Assembly (NCBI GenBank): GCA_918797485.1
Contig: CAKKNE010000004.1
Location: 1,054,001-1,118,000, forward strand
Direction of reading: 5' to 3'
DNA: 64,000 nt
Source: Pelagomonas calceolata
Lineage: Eukaryota; Sar; Pelagophyceae; Pelagomonadales; Pelagomonadaceae
Shown here: one piece after another, positions 18,229 through 26,787 of the stretch
Layout of the letters: every line of letters begins with the position of its first letter
Position numbering within the stretch: position 1 is the stretch's first letter
The notes under the pieces: model-generated
Database searches by the model: none
Seen by the model: the letters and a program-made list of their open reading frames with translations, nothing else
What the model was told of the DNA's origin: nothing
Translations under genes and position numbers: made by a program

Positions 18229-18296
18229 CGATGAATCGGCGACGCGCGGTGTCTCCCCCCCCAGGGGCTCCGCCCACTAGTCCTAGCACCGTAACA
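18229..18296 (+). repeat. Dispersed intergenic repeat, copy B (short)
   Basis: Nearly identical to the first 68 bases of the repeat at 3909 (CGATGAATCGGCG through CACCGTAACA) and then ends abruptly. It sits between the two tandem units. Confidence 0.7.
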
Positions 18297-18345
18297 TCGA
18301 CTACCGCCGCGCGAAATGCCGCGTTAAACACCCGATTGGAAGAGG

Positions 18346-19101
18346 ACAACGCGTAACTTAGACTCTAGATAATAGTGGACGAATTGCGGACGGCGCATGA
18401 TGGTAACATATCTATGGCGTACTGAACGCGCAGCGAATTGCGAAGTACCAAAAACCACAGAACGCCGGAACCACGCAGACCAGTGCTATACCCGAGAGCA
18501 CGCAGATCTCACCTTGCTTTCCGGCGCGCGAAGGCTGCGCGTCGACGTACTGCTGCAGCCGGTCGCAGACGGAGACGTCCAGGCTGGCATAGTCCACGGA
18601 GTGCAGAGCCGCCGGCCATCTAAGGCGAAAAAGGGCGTCGGACTCGTCGCCGCCGACGATGCTCCTGACGTCCGGGAGGCACGACGGCGGGAGGCGCGAG
18701 ACCACGCACGCCAGGGCCCGCCGCTCCTCGGAGTGTTTCGGCGGCGGCGGCGGGCGCGCCACCGGCTCCATGCGACAGTCCCGCGGGTTCCATTGCATCT
18801 CGACGTCGTCGCGACCGGGCTTGCCACTCGCGCCCCCGGTGCAGCAAGCGACGCAACAGCCCACGATTCCGCAGATTGCGAGGGCGATCGTGAGGATCAG
18901 GAAAACCCAGACGAAGTAACAAGAAGGAGACTCCGTCATCACTGGCAAAAGTAGTACGACCTGTGTCGATCCGGCCTGGGCTGCCCAACTTACTGTGGAG
19001 GCAGCTGTGCGTCACTAGGAGGCACAGCCGCGGTGTCGATCGGGCAAGGGCAGCCCGGTTGCGCACCACGAGGTGTGCGGTGTCGATCGTTAACGGCCAG
19101 C
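18346..19101. repeat. Tandem duplication, unit 2
   Basis: The second copy of 17283-18141. It starts with TTGGAAGAGGACAACG, a relic of the 3' end of the His-rich CS gene that no longer encodes anything. It then follows the first unit through GCGTAACTTAGACTCTA and the membrane-protein gene to TGTGCGGTGTCGATCGTT. Confidence 0.75.
18412..18939 (-). CDS. Small two-pass membrane protein, tandem copy 2
   Basis: 175 residues from the ATG at 18939 (MTESPSCYFVWVFL). It has the same plan as the neighbour: a membrane segment LILTIALAICGIV, a GCCVACC cysteine cluster, VEMQWNPRDCRMEPVARPPP, then a loop that carries an extra DALFRLRWPAALHSVDY insertion, and the second segment LSGIALVCVVPAFCGFWYFA. Conserved reading frame in both copies argues that both are functional. 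The motif copy at 19198 lies 259 bases upstream. Confidence 0.65.
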   Translation of the reverse strand: MTESPSCYFVWVFLILTIALAICGIVGCCVACCTGGASGKPGRDDVEMQWNPRDCRMEPVARPPPPPKHSEERRALACVVSRLPPSCLPDVRSIVGGDESDALFRLRWPAALHSVDYASLDVSVCDRLQQYVDAQPSRAGKQGEICVLSGIALVCVVPAFCGFWYFAIRCAFSTP

Positions 19102-19197
19102 GACAGGGTATTGCCTTCGCGCACTAACAAAATGGGCAGCCCCGAGACGGTCCGTGTGCTTTTTCAGCCCCAGGGGCGAGAATCCAGAATATAATTA

Positions 19198-19221
19198 GCT
19201 AGCGGCATGTAAGACACTAGC
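19198..19221. promoter_or_regulatory. Palindromic promoter motif in a divergent spacer
   Basis: GCTAGCGGCAT, then GTAAGACACTAGC, the exact sequence also found at 41249. It is 259 bases from the minus ATG at 18939 and 170 from the plus ATG at 19391. Confidence 0.6.
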
Positions 19222-19390
19222 AAGGTCAAGCAGTCGGCTAGGCTAGGCGCTTGCTGAGGAACGACTGCATTTGGGGCACCGGCACACGCTGGCACTACTA
19301 GCGGGCGCCTCTACGCAGGGGATAGCTCAACCTGTGCGGTCCGCCAGCGCGCCGCAGCGCCGCTAGACTGCAGCTGCAGTCCGGGCGGAA

Positions 19391-21652
19391 ATGAAGGCTC
19401 ACGCGAGGCGCGCCGTCCGCGACGACGCCGCGGCGCGGCGGAAACCGCTAGCCTTTGTCGGCGCGTCACGCGTCGAAAGCGGCGCGCGCGTCGCCAATGG
19501 GCGAGTGCTCAACCCACAAAGAGACCCGGCGACGACACCACGTGAAGCCGAGGACGCCACACGAGAAGCCGTCGAGGCGCGAAGGACGCACCTCGAAGAC
19601 GCGCCGGCGGCGCGCGGTTTACGCAACCTGGGCAACACGTGCTTCCTGAACGCCACTTTACAAGCGTTGCGGAGTGTCCCTGGTGTGGCCCAGACGCTCG
19701 GTGATAGTAGGTGGCCCTTAGCCGAGCGAGGCGCCGACGTGGCCGCGGCGTTCCGCGCAGCTCTCAATCCGCGGGAGACGGCTCCTAGAAACTTGGTGAA
19801 GCGGTTGCGGCGCATCAACCGCGGCTTTCGGTTAGGCCGCCAGGAGGACGCCCATGAGTTGCTCCGAGCATTACTCGACGCCTCATCGTCAGGATTCGCG
19901 AAGCTCCATCGTGAAGACAAGCGCGGGCCCGTCGAGGCGCTGTTCGAAGGTCGGTCGACGTCAACGCTGACGTGTCCCGAGTGCGGCTACGCCTCGAAAA
20001 CAACGGAGCCCTTCCTAGACTTGAGTTTGGAGCCGCTAGAATCAGTAAACCAGGCCCTCAAAGCCTGGTCCGCGCCCGAGACTCTCAGTTCATCGGACGC
20101 GTGGCGGTGCGGCGGCTGTGATAAAAGGGTAAGGGCGACGAAAGCTCTTGGAGTTCAGGACTACCCGGAAGCTTTAGTTGTGCACTTGAAGCGGTTCCGG
20201 GCGGCGCAACTACAGAGAAGAAGACGTAGACAACCGCAAAAAATAGAAAGACGCGTCGCGTTCGACACGCGGTGGTCTCCGACTGATAGTGCGTCGTACG
20301 ACCTGACCGGCGTGGTCATCCACCACGGCTCTACCACTAGAGGCGGCCACTACACGGCCTACGCGCGGTCCCAGAACAAGTGGTGGCATTATGATGATAG
20401 TCGAGTCACTACTGTGAAGGAGAGCGAGGTCCTGCGCTCCAAGGCCTACCTGCTCTTCTACGCGCGGAACTCCCAGAAACGAGCGCGGATTGATAGTGTA
20501 GATCTACCTAGTCGAAGAAAACGTCCGAAGCCGTCGCTTGTGACTGTTGATTCCGCACCTTTGTTGGAAGCGAAATTTCGGTTGATGGCGGCCTTCGAAA
20601 GGCGCTTTAAAAGAGTAGTAGTCAAGCACGGCGCCGCGGGCCTCAAGCGGCGCGTCGTAAAGCCGCTGGGTGCCCGCGGCGCGGCGCTCAAGGCCAAGAG
20701 TGCGGCGAACCAATTGCGCCGGAGACAGTCGAGGCGCAGCGCGACGCGGTCGTCCAGTAGAAGGGAGGCCTCGGAGAAGTACTTGCGCGTGGCCAAGGAT
20801 GTATTGACTGAGGAGCAGTACGCGGCCTTCGTAGAATTGGCGAGGACGGTCGTGCAAGGATGCACCGAACAGGAGGAGTTTCAGTGTATCGAGAAGGTCG
20901 AAAGGTTATTTGAGGGCCACGGGCTGCTGAAGCACCACTTCAATTTGATCCTGCCTGGTAGTTTCGACGTGCCTCAGTCAAAACAGACGGAGCTCCACGG
21001 CGTCGAGGACTACGCGCGTCGTAGAAGGGAGGGGACGCTGCCGGCGGGCGTCGTGTCACAACCGGAGGCGTCGCGCCAGTTGGGCGGTCTCTTCGACGCG
21101 GCCGCGGATTCAGATGATGACGAGCCCCCGAGCTGGCGCGACGAATTCGCTGATAGTGACTCGGACGACGAGTCGTTCGACCCGGACGCGTCGTCGTCGT
21201 CCGAGGAGGAGGACGACGCGGCCTTAAAGGCCAATATCGCCCGCCTCCGGGCCGAGAACGCGCGGCTCCGGGCCGCGACGGAGGCGGCGTCCGTGGCGCG
21301 GGCGGTCGCGGCGTCGCTCGAGTCGGCGGCGGCGGCGCCGGCGGCGCGCGCCGCGTCGTCGTCGTCTTCCTCCGGCGACGACGAGGACGCCGACTTCGAG
21401 TCTAGAATGGACCAGCAATTAGAAGCGGAGCGCGCGAAAGTGAAGCCGGCGTTTGAAGTGGCGGCCGCGCGGCGCGCCCTCGATGACGAGGCGCCCGTGA
21501 CGGCCTGGGGCGGCTTTGCGGTCGGCGGCTGGGGTGATGATGGAGATGATGACGTGCGCGCGGCGCCTCCCCCAAAAAAACGGCCGAAGCACCGCTACGA
21601 CGCGTGGGACCGGTCGCTCGACGCGCCGCGGCGGGGCAACTGGGACGACTGA
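19391..21652 (+). CDS. Ubiquitin-specific protease (USP family) with a harmonin/PAH-like C-terminal domain
   Basis: 753 residues from ATG 19391. The Cys box GLRNLGNTCFLNATLQALR places the catalytic Cys at about residue 84. The His box GGHYTAYARSQNKWWHYDD places the His near 320. Two CxxC pairs between them (CPECGYASK, CGGCDKR) form the usual zinc ribbon. The domain resembles USP36/42-type enzymes, which remove ubiquitin from substrates. After it, residues about 463-530 (YLRVAKDVLTEEQYAAFVEL, then VERLFEGHGLLKHHFNLILP) match the LFxGHxxLxxxFNxxLP signature of PAH/harmonin-like helical bundles. An acidic disordered region and a coiled coil follow. The gene ends 26 bases from the convergent MYND gene. 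Confidence 0.9.
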   Translation: MKAHARRAVRDDAAARRKPLAFVGASRVESGARVANGRVLNPQRDPATTPREAEDATREAVEARRTHLEDAPAARGLRNLGNTCFLNATLQALRSVPGVAQTLGDSRWPLAERGADVAAAFRAALNPRETAPRNLVKRLRRINRGFRLGRQEDAHELLRALLDASSSGFAKLHREDKRGPVEALFEGRSTSTLTCPECGYASKTTEPFLDLSLEPLESVNQALKAWSAPETLSSSDAWRCGGCDKRVRATKALGVQDYPEALVVHLKRFRAAQLQRRRRRQPQKIERRVAFDTRWSPTDSASYDLTGVVIHHGSTTRGGHYTAYARSQNKWWHYDDSRVTTVKESEVLRSKAYLLFYARNSQKRARIDSVDLPSRRKRPKPSLVTVDSAPLLEAKFRLMAAFERRFKRVVVKHGAAGLKRRVVKPLGARGAALKAKSAANQLRRRQSRRSATRSSSRREASEKYLRVAKDVLTEEQYAAFVELARTVVQGCTEQEEFQCIEKVERLFEGHGLLKHHFNLILPGSFDVPQSKQTELHGVEDYARRRREGTLPAGVVSQPEASRQLGGLFDAAADSDDDEPPSWRDEFADSDSDDESFDPDASSSSEEEDDAALKANIARLRAENARLRAATEAASVARAVAASLESAAAAPAARAASSSSSSGDDEDADFESRMDQQLEAERAKVKPAFEVAAARRALDDEAPVTAWGGFAVGGWGDDGDDDVRAAPPPKKRPKHRYDAWDRSLDAPRRGNWDD

Positions 21653-21678
21653 GCTTCTTAATTAATTCGTTATCATGA

Positions 21679-22815
21679 TTACAATGCGCGGACCAAGGCT
21701 CGTTTCCGGGCGAGCAAGGCTCGTTTCCGGGCGAAATCTAAGCAGACTTGCGTCATCTTCCGCTGAGGGTGGTCAGGTCCCTGGGTCCGGCGCTGCCGCC
21801 GATCCAGGTCCTCGAGCGTTGCGACCACCAGACTAAGGTCGTCGAGGGAGGCGCAGTCTTTGCCGATAAGGATCTGTGCATGCATCCTCTGTAACTTGAA
21901 CGTTTGCTCATGATCTTTTCCGAGCACTCGCTGGGACTTGGGTATAGTTTCAAGTAACAACGGCAACGCTTCCTCGTGGTGTCCGAGCTTCATTAGCGTG
22001 TCCACGAGATTTTGGGCAGCTATTATAGCTTCTTTACTCGAGCCGCCGAAGAGCCTTATTTTTCCCGAGTGTACGTCGCGCTGTAGGCTTACGGCCTCTT
22101 CACGCCGTCCCAGCATTGAATACGTGGTCGCAAGATTGTTCTGCACGTCGAGAATTCGTGCCTCTGGCGCGCCAAGGCGCCGCTCCATAGACAACTCGGC
22201 CTCTCCCACGGTCAACTCGTCCTCGTGTTGTCCTGCCTCGGATAAACCGTTCCCAAGCTGCGTCATAGCACTCCTCCGAGCCGTGTCCGTCTCCGGCCGA
22301 TCCACGTACGTCTTCCAGCACGCCCACCCAAGCGCACACAAAACGACGCCGTAGTACCGTTGCTCACACAGGCTACACTTGTACCATCGCACCCACCTCT
22401 CACTCTGCACCTTGACGTCCAAATTGTTCTCCTCGGCCTCCGCGAGCAAAATCTTCGCCTGCTCCGCGAGGCACGACACGTGTGCGAAGCCCGCCGTCCC
22501 GCGGCACGCGCACCCGCGCACGAGACCCTCCTTTGTCTTCCAATGCAAGGCTTGCGTGCAGATGTAGCACGTCTGGCCCTTGGTGTCCTCGGCGCACGCC
22601 TCCGCCGCGACCGCTACCGACTCTTTATATTTTTTGTCGGCGTAGTATTGCTCCGCGTTGCCGCCGCGGTGTATTTTCTTACACATCTGCTTGTGGCCGC
22701 GGCGCCAGTGGTCATGCTGGCAAGTTGCATCACAATATCTCGTCCAACATCTAACACATCGCGGCGCGTTGTGGGCCAGTGGCGCGGCGCAGGCGGCGCA
22801 GTTTGTGAGGATCAT
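21679..22815 (-). CDS. MYND finger - RING-CH-like - TPR protein, paralogue 1
   Basis: 378 residues from the ATG at 22815. Residues about 5-46 are a MYND zinc finger (CAACAAPL, CVRCWTRYCDATCQ, WRRGHKQMC). Residues about 80-155 follow a RING-CH plan (CYICTQAL, GCACRGTAGFAHVSCL, CSLCEQRYYG). The C-terminal half has four or so kinesin-light-chain-type TPR repeats (VQNNLATTYSMLGRREEAVS and others). RING-CH folds are often ubiquitin ligases and MYND fingers bind peptides; the substrate is unknown. Two full paralogues lie at 32282-33418 and 41326-42468, and a fragment at 53053. The C-terminus ends in a tandem ARKRALLARKRAL. Confidence 0.85.
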   Translation of the reverse strand: MILTNCAACAAPLAHNAPRCVRCWTRYCDATCQHDHWRRGHKQMCKKIHRGGNAEQYYADKKYKESVAVAAEACAEDTKGQTCYICTQALHWKTKEGLVRGCACRGTAGFAHVSCLAEQAKILLAEAEENNLDVKVQSERWVRWYKCSLCEQRYYGVVLCALGWACWKTYVDRPETDTARRSAMTQLGNGLSEAGQHEDELTVGEAELSMERRLGAPEARILDVQNNLATTYSMLGRREEAVSLQRDVHSGKIRLFGGSSKEAIIAAQNLVDTLMKLGHHEEALPLLLETIPKSQRVLGKDHEQTFKLQRMHAQILIGKDCASLDDLSLVVATLEDLDRRQRRTQGPDHPQRKMTQVCLDFARKRALLARKRALVRAL

Positions 22816-22967
22816 TTTTGTCTGGTTTGGGGCGTTTGCGAGTTTCGCGCGGCGGCGTGATGTGTTAATTTCTTTTTTTGCTGAAACACCCCCAAAACGG
22901 GTTTTCCTCGGACGCGAGACGACGAGTCGGAGACGTGCTCGACACTCGCGGGCTCTACTAAGTCAAG

Positions 22968-24404
22968 TTACAACACAAGGGACACGTCGTCGTCCGACGA
23001 CTCGTCGGACGACTCCTCGCGAGGAGGTTCGGGCACGGGCACCAATGGCAGGAACGCCAACGGTATAAGAGAGGCCGCCGCGGCGACGTAGAGGTAGCGC
23101 CGCACGGACGCCGGATGATCGGGCTCCGTGCGGCATTTCGTCGCCAGAAATACGGCCAGCCAGCCGCTCGCGGCGCCGCCGGAGTCGTAGGCGGCAAGAT
23201 AAGCCCCGTAGACCGCGCCGCGCCGCTCCGACCCCGCCGCCGCTTTCAGGGCAAAGGTCGTCGCCGCCACGCCCAGCAGCGCGCCGCCGGCGCTGTCGAC
23301 GACGTTGCCCAGCGTCGCGTAAACGACGTTCCGAGCGGCGGGCAGCTGCGCGAGGCGCGCTCCGGCCGCGACGAAAACCGCGACGGCGGCCGCTTTTCGA
23401 GTAGCGGGCGGCCGCCGGACGCACACCAGGCACACGATCATGGCCGCGAGGGCCCCGCCCGCATTCACGAGGGGCAGGACGCAAGGACGACCCTGGAAGC
23501 GCTCGTAGCGCACGTTCGCGAGGACTTCCGAGGCGGACGGCGCCGCGGCGACGGCGACGAGGAAGGGCCCGGCGCGCCAGAGGCCCGGCTTTTCTGCCGC
23601 GAGGAGGGGCTCCTCCAGCGCGGTTGTCTTACGACGGTAGCAGAGGACAGCAATGAACACGACGGCGAGGCCCGCGCCGCTGACGCACCAGATAGTCGTC
23701 GCCAACGCCCCTTTGGCCGACACCCACGCGCACGCGACCTGCACAGCTATCAAAAGCGGCACCGGCGACTGCGCGTCGCGCTTCATTGAGATTGGTGTCG
23801 TGTCCGATGCTGTTAGTGCCACAACGACGCCGACCAAAGGGCACGCCGCGGCGGCGAGGAACGCGGTGGCGGGCGACGGTATCGCGTGATCGCAACGGTA
23901 CATCGCGAAGCCGACGCATGAAGCGAGGAGCGTCCCGAGCCAACGAGCGGCGGTAGCCTCGGCCTGGGCGCGGCCCGCGCCGACTCCTGAAGCCACGACG
24001 TCCGCCAGCCGCGCCCCGAGGCACGTCTCGGCACAGGCCTGGCACGCGCAGAGGAGCGCATAGCCGACCGCGAAGGATGCGACGGACCTTGTCACGGCGA
24101 GCGTACAATGGCACAGGACACCGCCGAAACTCGCCGCGACGTAGGCCAGGACGCGCCCCCGCGCCCCGTAGCGCGTCGCGAGCGCGTCGGCGAGTGCGCC
24201 GTAGACGGGCCGCAGCGAGAAGCACGCATAACCGAGCGCGAAGACGCGCAGCTGCTGCGCCTGCCCCACGCCATGGGCGTCGAGCCACTGGACCTGGGCG
24301 ACGAGCGGGACGGCGGCCTCCAGGGCGCCCAAAGTGTACAAGGCGAGGAGGCCGCGGGGCAGCCGCATCCCTGGCATTTCGACCGGCGCCGCTGGGCGCT
24401 CCAT
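22968..24404 (-). CDS. Major facilitator transporter, BT1/folate-biopterin type
   Basis: 478 residues from the ATG at 24404, with about 12 hydrophobic segments. Charged segment FALGYACFSLRPVYGALADA, at the second helix and loop, resembles the YxxKPxxGxxSD block of BT1 folate/biopterin transporters, with RPVYGALAD in place of KPLYGxLSD. The C-terminus is acidic (SSDESSDDD) and probably cytosolic. The ligand is inferred from family only. It is divergent from the next gene with only 112 bases between the two ATGs. Confidence 0.7.
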   Translation of the reverse strand: MERPAAPVEMPGMRLPRGLLALYTLGALEAAVPLVAQVQWLDAHGVGQAQQLRVFALGYACFSLRPVYGALADALATRYGARGRVLAYVAASFGGVLCHCTLAVTRSVASFAVGYALLCACQACAETCLGARLADVVASGVGAGRAQAEATAARWLGTLLASCVGFAMYRCDHAIPSPATAFLAAAACPLVGVVVALTASDTTPISMKRDAQSPVPLLIAVQVACAWVSAKGALATTIWCVSGAGLAVVFIAVLCYRRKTTALEEPLLAAEKPGLWRAGPFLVAVAAAPSASEVLANVRYERFQGRPCVLPLVNAGGALAAMIVCLVCVRRPPATRKAAAVAVFVAAGARLAQLPAARNVVYATLGNVVDSAGGALLGVAATTFALKAAAGSERRGAVYGAYLAAYDSGGAASGWLAVFLATKCRTEPDHPASVRRYLYVAAAASLIPLAFLPLVPVPEPPREESSDESSDDDVSLVL

Positions 24405-24516
24405 CGCTGCGGCGCGTTCGATAACGCTAGCGCCGCGTACGCGAGGATCAGAGCGCCAGAGCCAGCTGCAGCAGCGCTGCCCCCAGCTAGTTTATGCAAG
24501 TTGGGCAGCCGCAGCC

Positions 24517-25638
24517 ATGGCCGTCGACGCCGCGGTGTGGTGCAGGTTGCAGCTCGCCGTCGTCGGGGCCCATATCAATGCGGCGGCGCCGCTCGTGGCG
24601 GCCTACGGGCTGCCCAAAGCGCTCTCGATGGTCGCTGCGATCGCACTCCTCCACGGCGCGAGCGCGCGCTACCTCATACATGCGGCGGCGGAGAGCGCCG
24701 ACGGCTACGGGGCCGTGGCCGCGAGCTGCGGCCTCGGCCGCCGCCGGCGCGCGATGGCGGACGGCGCCGCGCTGCTGGTCGTCGCCGCGGCCTGTGCGAA
24801 ACGCCTCGGCAGCGCGGCCGGGGCGCTCGCGGGCTTCGTTGAAGGACCGTCTTACGTCGTGAATGTGGGCGCGACGCTCGGGATCGGCCTCGCGGCCGCG
24901 GCCTTGGATAAATCGGCGCGCGTCGCGACGACGGCCGCCGTCCTGGGCCTCCTCGGGCTCCTCGCGATGGTTGTGCTGGGCATGAAGGCCGCGGACGTCG
25001 CCGTCGAGGCGACGCATCCTCTAAAAGCGCTGGCCTCGCTCAACGTCGCCTTCGCGACATTACAACCCTCCGCCCTAAGCCTCGTGCTCCGGCGCGCTTT
25101 AGCTGGTGGAGACCCGGACGCCCTTGCCGGCGCGGCGCTGGCCGGCGCGCTGACGACGGGCGCGCTCTACGGGGTAGTGGCCGTTTCTGGAAATTCCCCG
25201 TCGGACACGTTGCTGAGCGCCGCCGTCGCGGCGCTCTCGCTCGTGCCGCTCGTGCCGCCGCTGCGCCACGCCGTCGAGGGCGTCGCCGAGGGCCTTGCGC
25301 TGCGGACCAGGAGCCGGGCCCTCGCGGCGCTGGCCGTGGCGGTCGTCTTTCTCCTCGCTTCGGCGCTGCCGGACGACGTCTGGGCGTCGCTCGTCGCCCT
25401 CGGCGTCGGGCTGACGTCCTTCGCCCTGCCGGTCTGGTGCCATTGGAGGGTGGAACGGCCGCGTGGCGACCCGAGGCAGCTCTGCAAAAGTTTACGATTC
25501 GTGCTGCTCGAGATCGTTCTGCCGGCGGTCGTGCTCTTCCTGGGCGTCGCGCTCTCGGTGCTGCCGGCGGCGGGGCTGGTGGCGCGGACGGCGGTTGGCG
25601 TTGTGCCTCGCGAGCAGTCCCGGCTCGTCGAGAGGTAA
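24517..25638 (+). CDS. Multipass membrane protein, amino-acid-permease-like
   Basis: 373 residues from ATG 24517 (context GCAGCCATGG). About ten hydrophobic segments are visible, for example ALAALAVAVVFLLASALPDD and LLEIVLPAVVLFLGVALSVL. The segment LASLNVAFATLQPSALSLV has the feel of the AAAP family, but no signature decides it, so the substrate is open. An upstream open stretch overlaps the divergent transporter gene and has no better start. The last roughly 75 coding bases are part of a sequence duplicated at 26552-26661. Confidence 0.6.
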   Translation: MAVDAAVWCRLQLAVVGAHINAAAPLVAAYGLPKALSMVAAIALLHGASARYLIHAAAESADGYGAVAASCGLGRRRRAMADGAALLVVAAACAKRLGSAAGALAGFVEGPSYVVNVGATLGIGLAAAALDKSARVATTAAVLGLLGLLAMVVLGMKAADVAVEATHPLKALASLNVAFATLQPSALSLVLRRALAGGDPDALAGAALAGALTTGALYGVVAVSGNSPSDTLLSAAVAALSLVPLVPPLRHAVEGVAEGLALRTRSRALAALAVAVVFLLASALPDDVWASLVALGVGLTSFALPVWCHWRVERPRGDPRQLCKSLRFVLLEIVLPAVVLFLGVALSVLPAAGLVARTAVGVVPREQSRLVER

Positions 25639-25661
25639 GTATGTCTCTAGATTTCTAGTGA
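25552..25661 (+). repeat. Left flank of duplicated block (3' end of permease-like gene), copy 1
   Basis: Spans the last codons (PAAGLVARTAV) and the downstream GGTAAGTATGTCTCTAGA. It is about 85% identical by eye to 26552-26661. Confidence 0.7.
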
Positions 25662-25778
25662 CTCTTCGAAAACGAGGACTTGTCGTTTGTCGTCCGTCGA
25701 GGGGAACCCGCACGTATGTAATTTTGCAGATCGATCACATCTCATCAAGTAGCTGTGCTTAGGCTGCCCTGCGCAACG

Positions 25779-26462
25779 ATGATGGGATCCGCAGCGCTTT
25801 TGTCCTTGGCTAGTTTATTGTCAGCCGTGGCTGGCAGCACGATGAACGACATCACCATCCGAACTGCAGTAACAGAGTGGCTCTCGGACAGCGCCGCCGC
25901 CGAGGCGACGTACGGCCACATCTCGACGTGGGAGACTGGCGGGGTGACGGACATGGATCACTTGTTTTGCGCAGATTCATGGTTCAGTTCTTGCAACACG
26001 GCCGCGGCGTCCTTCAACGAAGACATCGGCGCGTGGGACACCTCCGGCGTGACGACGATGAGCGGGATGTTCTACGAGGCCTCGGCCTTCAACCAGGACA
26101 TAGGCGCGTGGGACACCTCGGCCGTCAGAGCCATAGAATCCATGTTCAAAGACGCCTCGGCCTTCGACCAGGACATCGGTGGTTGGGCGGTCCACAGCGT
26201 CACGGACATGCGCTGGATGTTCGCCGGCGCCTCGGCCTTCGACCAGGACCTCGGCTGGTGCGTGGACGACGACGTAATATTTAAAAGGGTCAACGACGGC
26301 GGCCCGTTCGACGGAACCCCGTGTGAGTCGACGTCGTGCGGCGTCAAGCAAGGAGCCCTGGAGGAAAACGGCAATTGCCAGTCGACGGGCGCCCTGGCCA
26401 GCGACGGCGCCAGGACCCTCTCCGCCGCCCTCTTCCCGATCGTCCTCTTTCTACTCTTTTAA
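25779..26462 (+). CDS. Secreted surface protein with DUF285/BspA-like repeats
   Basis: 227 residues from ATG 25779 (the frame opens earlier with GTG). It has the signal peptide MMGSAALLSLASLLSAVAG. Tandem repeats of about 25 residues follow the DUF285 pattern: FNEDIGAWDTSGVTTMSGMF, FNQDIGAWDTSAVRAIESMF and FDQDIGGWAVHSVTDMRWMF. A Cys-containing segment follows. The protein ends in a hydrophobic run (LSAALFPIVLFLLF) behind a small-residue stretch, typical of GPI anchoring. Such repeats occur in many protist and bacterial surface proteins and often in expanded families. It sits inside the left unit of a duplicated block. Confidence 0.85.
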   Translation: MMGSAALLSLASLLSAVAGSTMNDITIRTAVTEWLSDSAAAEATYGHISTWETGGVTDMDHLFCADSWFSSCNTAAASFNEDIGAWDTSGVTTMSGMFYEASAFNQDIGAWDTSAVRAIESMFKDASAFDQDIGGWAVHSVTDMRWMFAGASAFDQDLGWCVDDDVIFKRVNDGGPFDGTPCESTSCGVKQGALEENGNCQSTGALASDGARTLSAALFPIVLFLLF

Positions 26463-26476
26463 GTCCTCTTCATCAT

Positions 26477-26661
26477 ATAGGGAGTCAGTCTTACGCCACA
26501 GGGGGGGGAAGGGAATCAGGCGAGCGCCTGGACCAGCGTCGCGCTGAGTCTCTGTGCTGCCGGCGGCGGGGCTCGTCGCGCGGGCGGCGTCAACCGTTGG
26601 CGTTGAGCCTCGTGAGCAGTCCCGGCTCGTCGAGAAGCAAGTATGTCTCTAGAATTTTAGT
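26477..26661. repeat. Duplication junction: relic of RPA1 3' end fused to relic of permease 3' end
   Basis: 26477-26548 copies 28056-28124, the RPA1 3' end and spacer (TCTTACGCCACAGGGGG and GCGAGCGCCTGGACCAGCG). 26552-26661 copies 25552-25661, the 3' end of the permease-like gene. The join lies at a shared GCGCT. This is what a tandem duplication of a block running from the permease end to the RPA1 end would leave. Neither relic encodes a protein. Confidence 0.7.
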
Positions 26662-26787
26662 GGCATATTTCAAGATCGACGTCTCGCCGAGGGTCCCCAT
26701 CTGGGTCCCGCGACGCGCGGCGACCCGCACGCAAATGAATTGCGAGTATCCCCAACGCCACGGGCAGCCTCCACGAGGACGACGACG

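Noticed and set aside
24334-24516. Upstream extension of the permease-like gene
   Set aside because: The stretch overlaps the first codons of the divergent BT1-like gene and has no membrane or signal character. The ATG at 24517 gives a sensible N-terminus.
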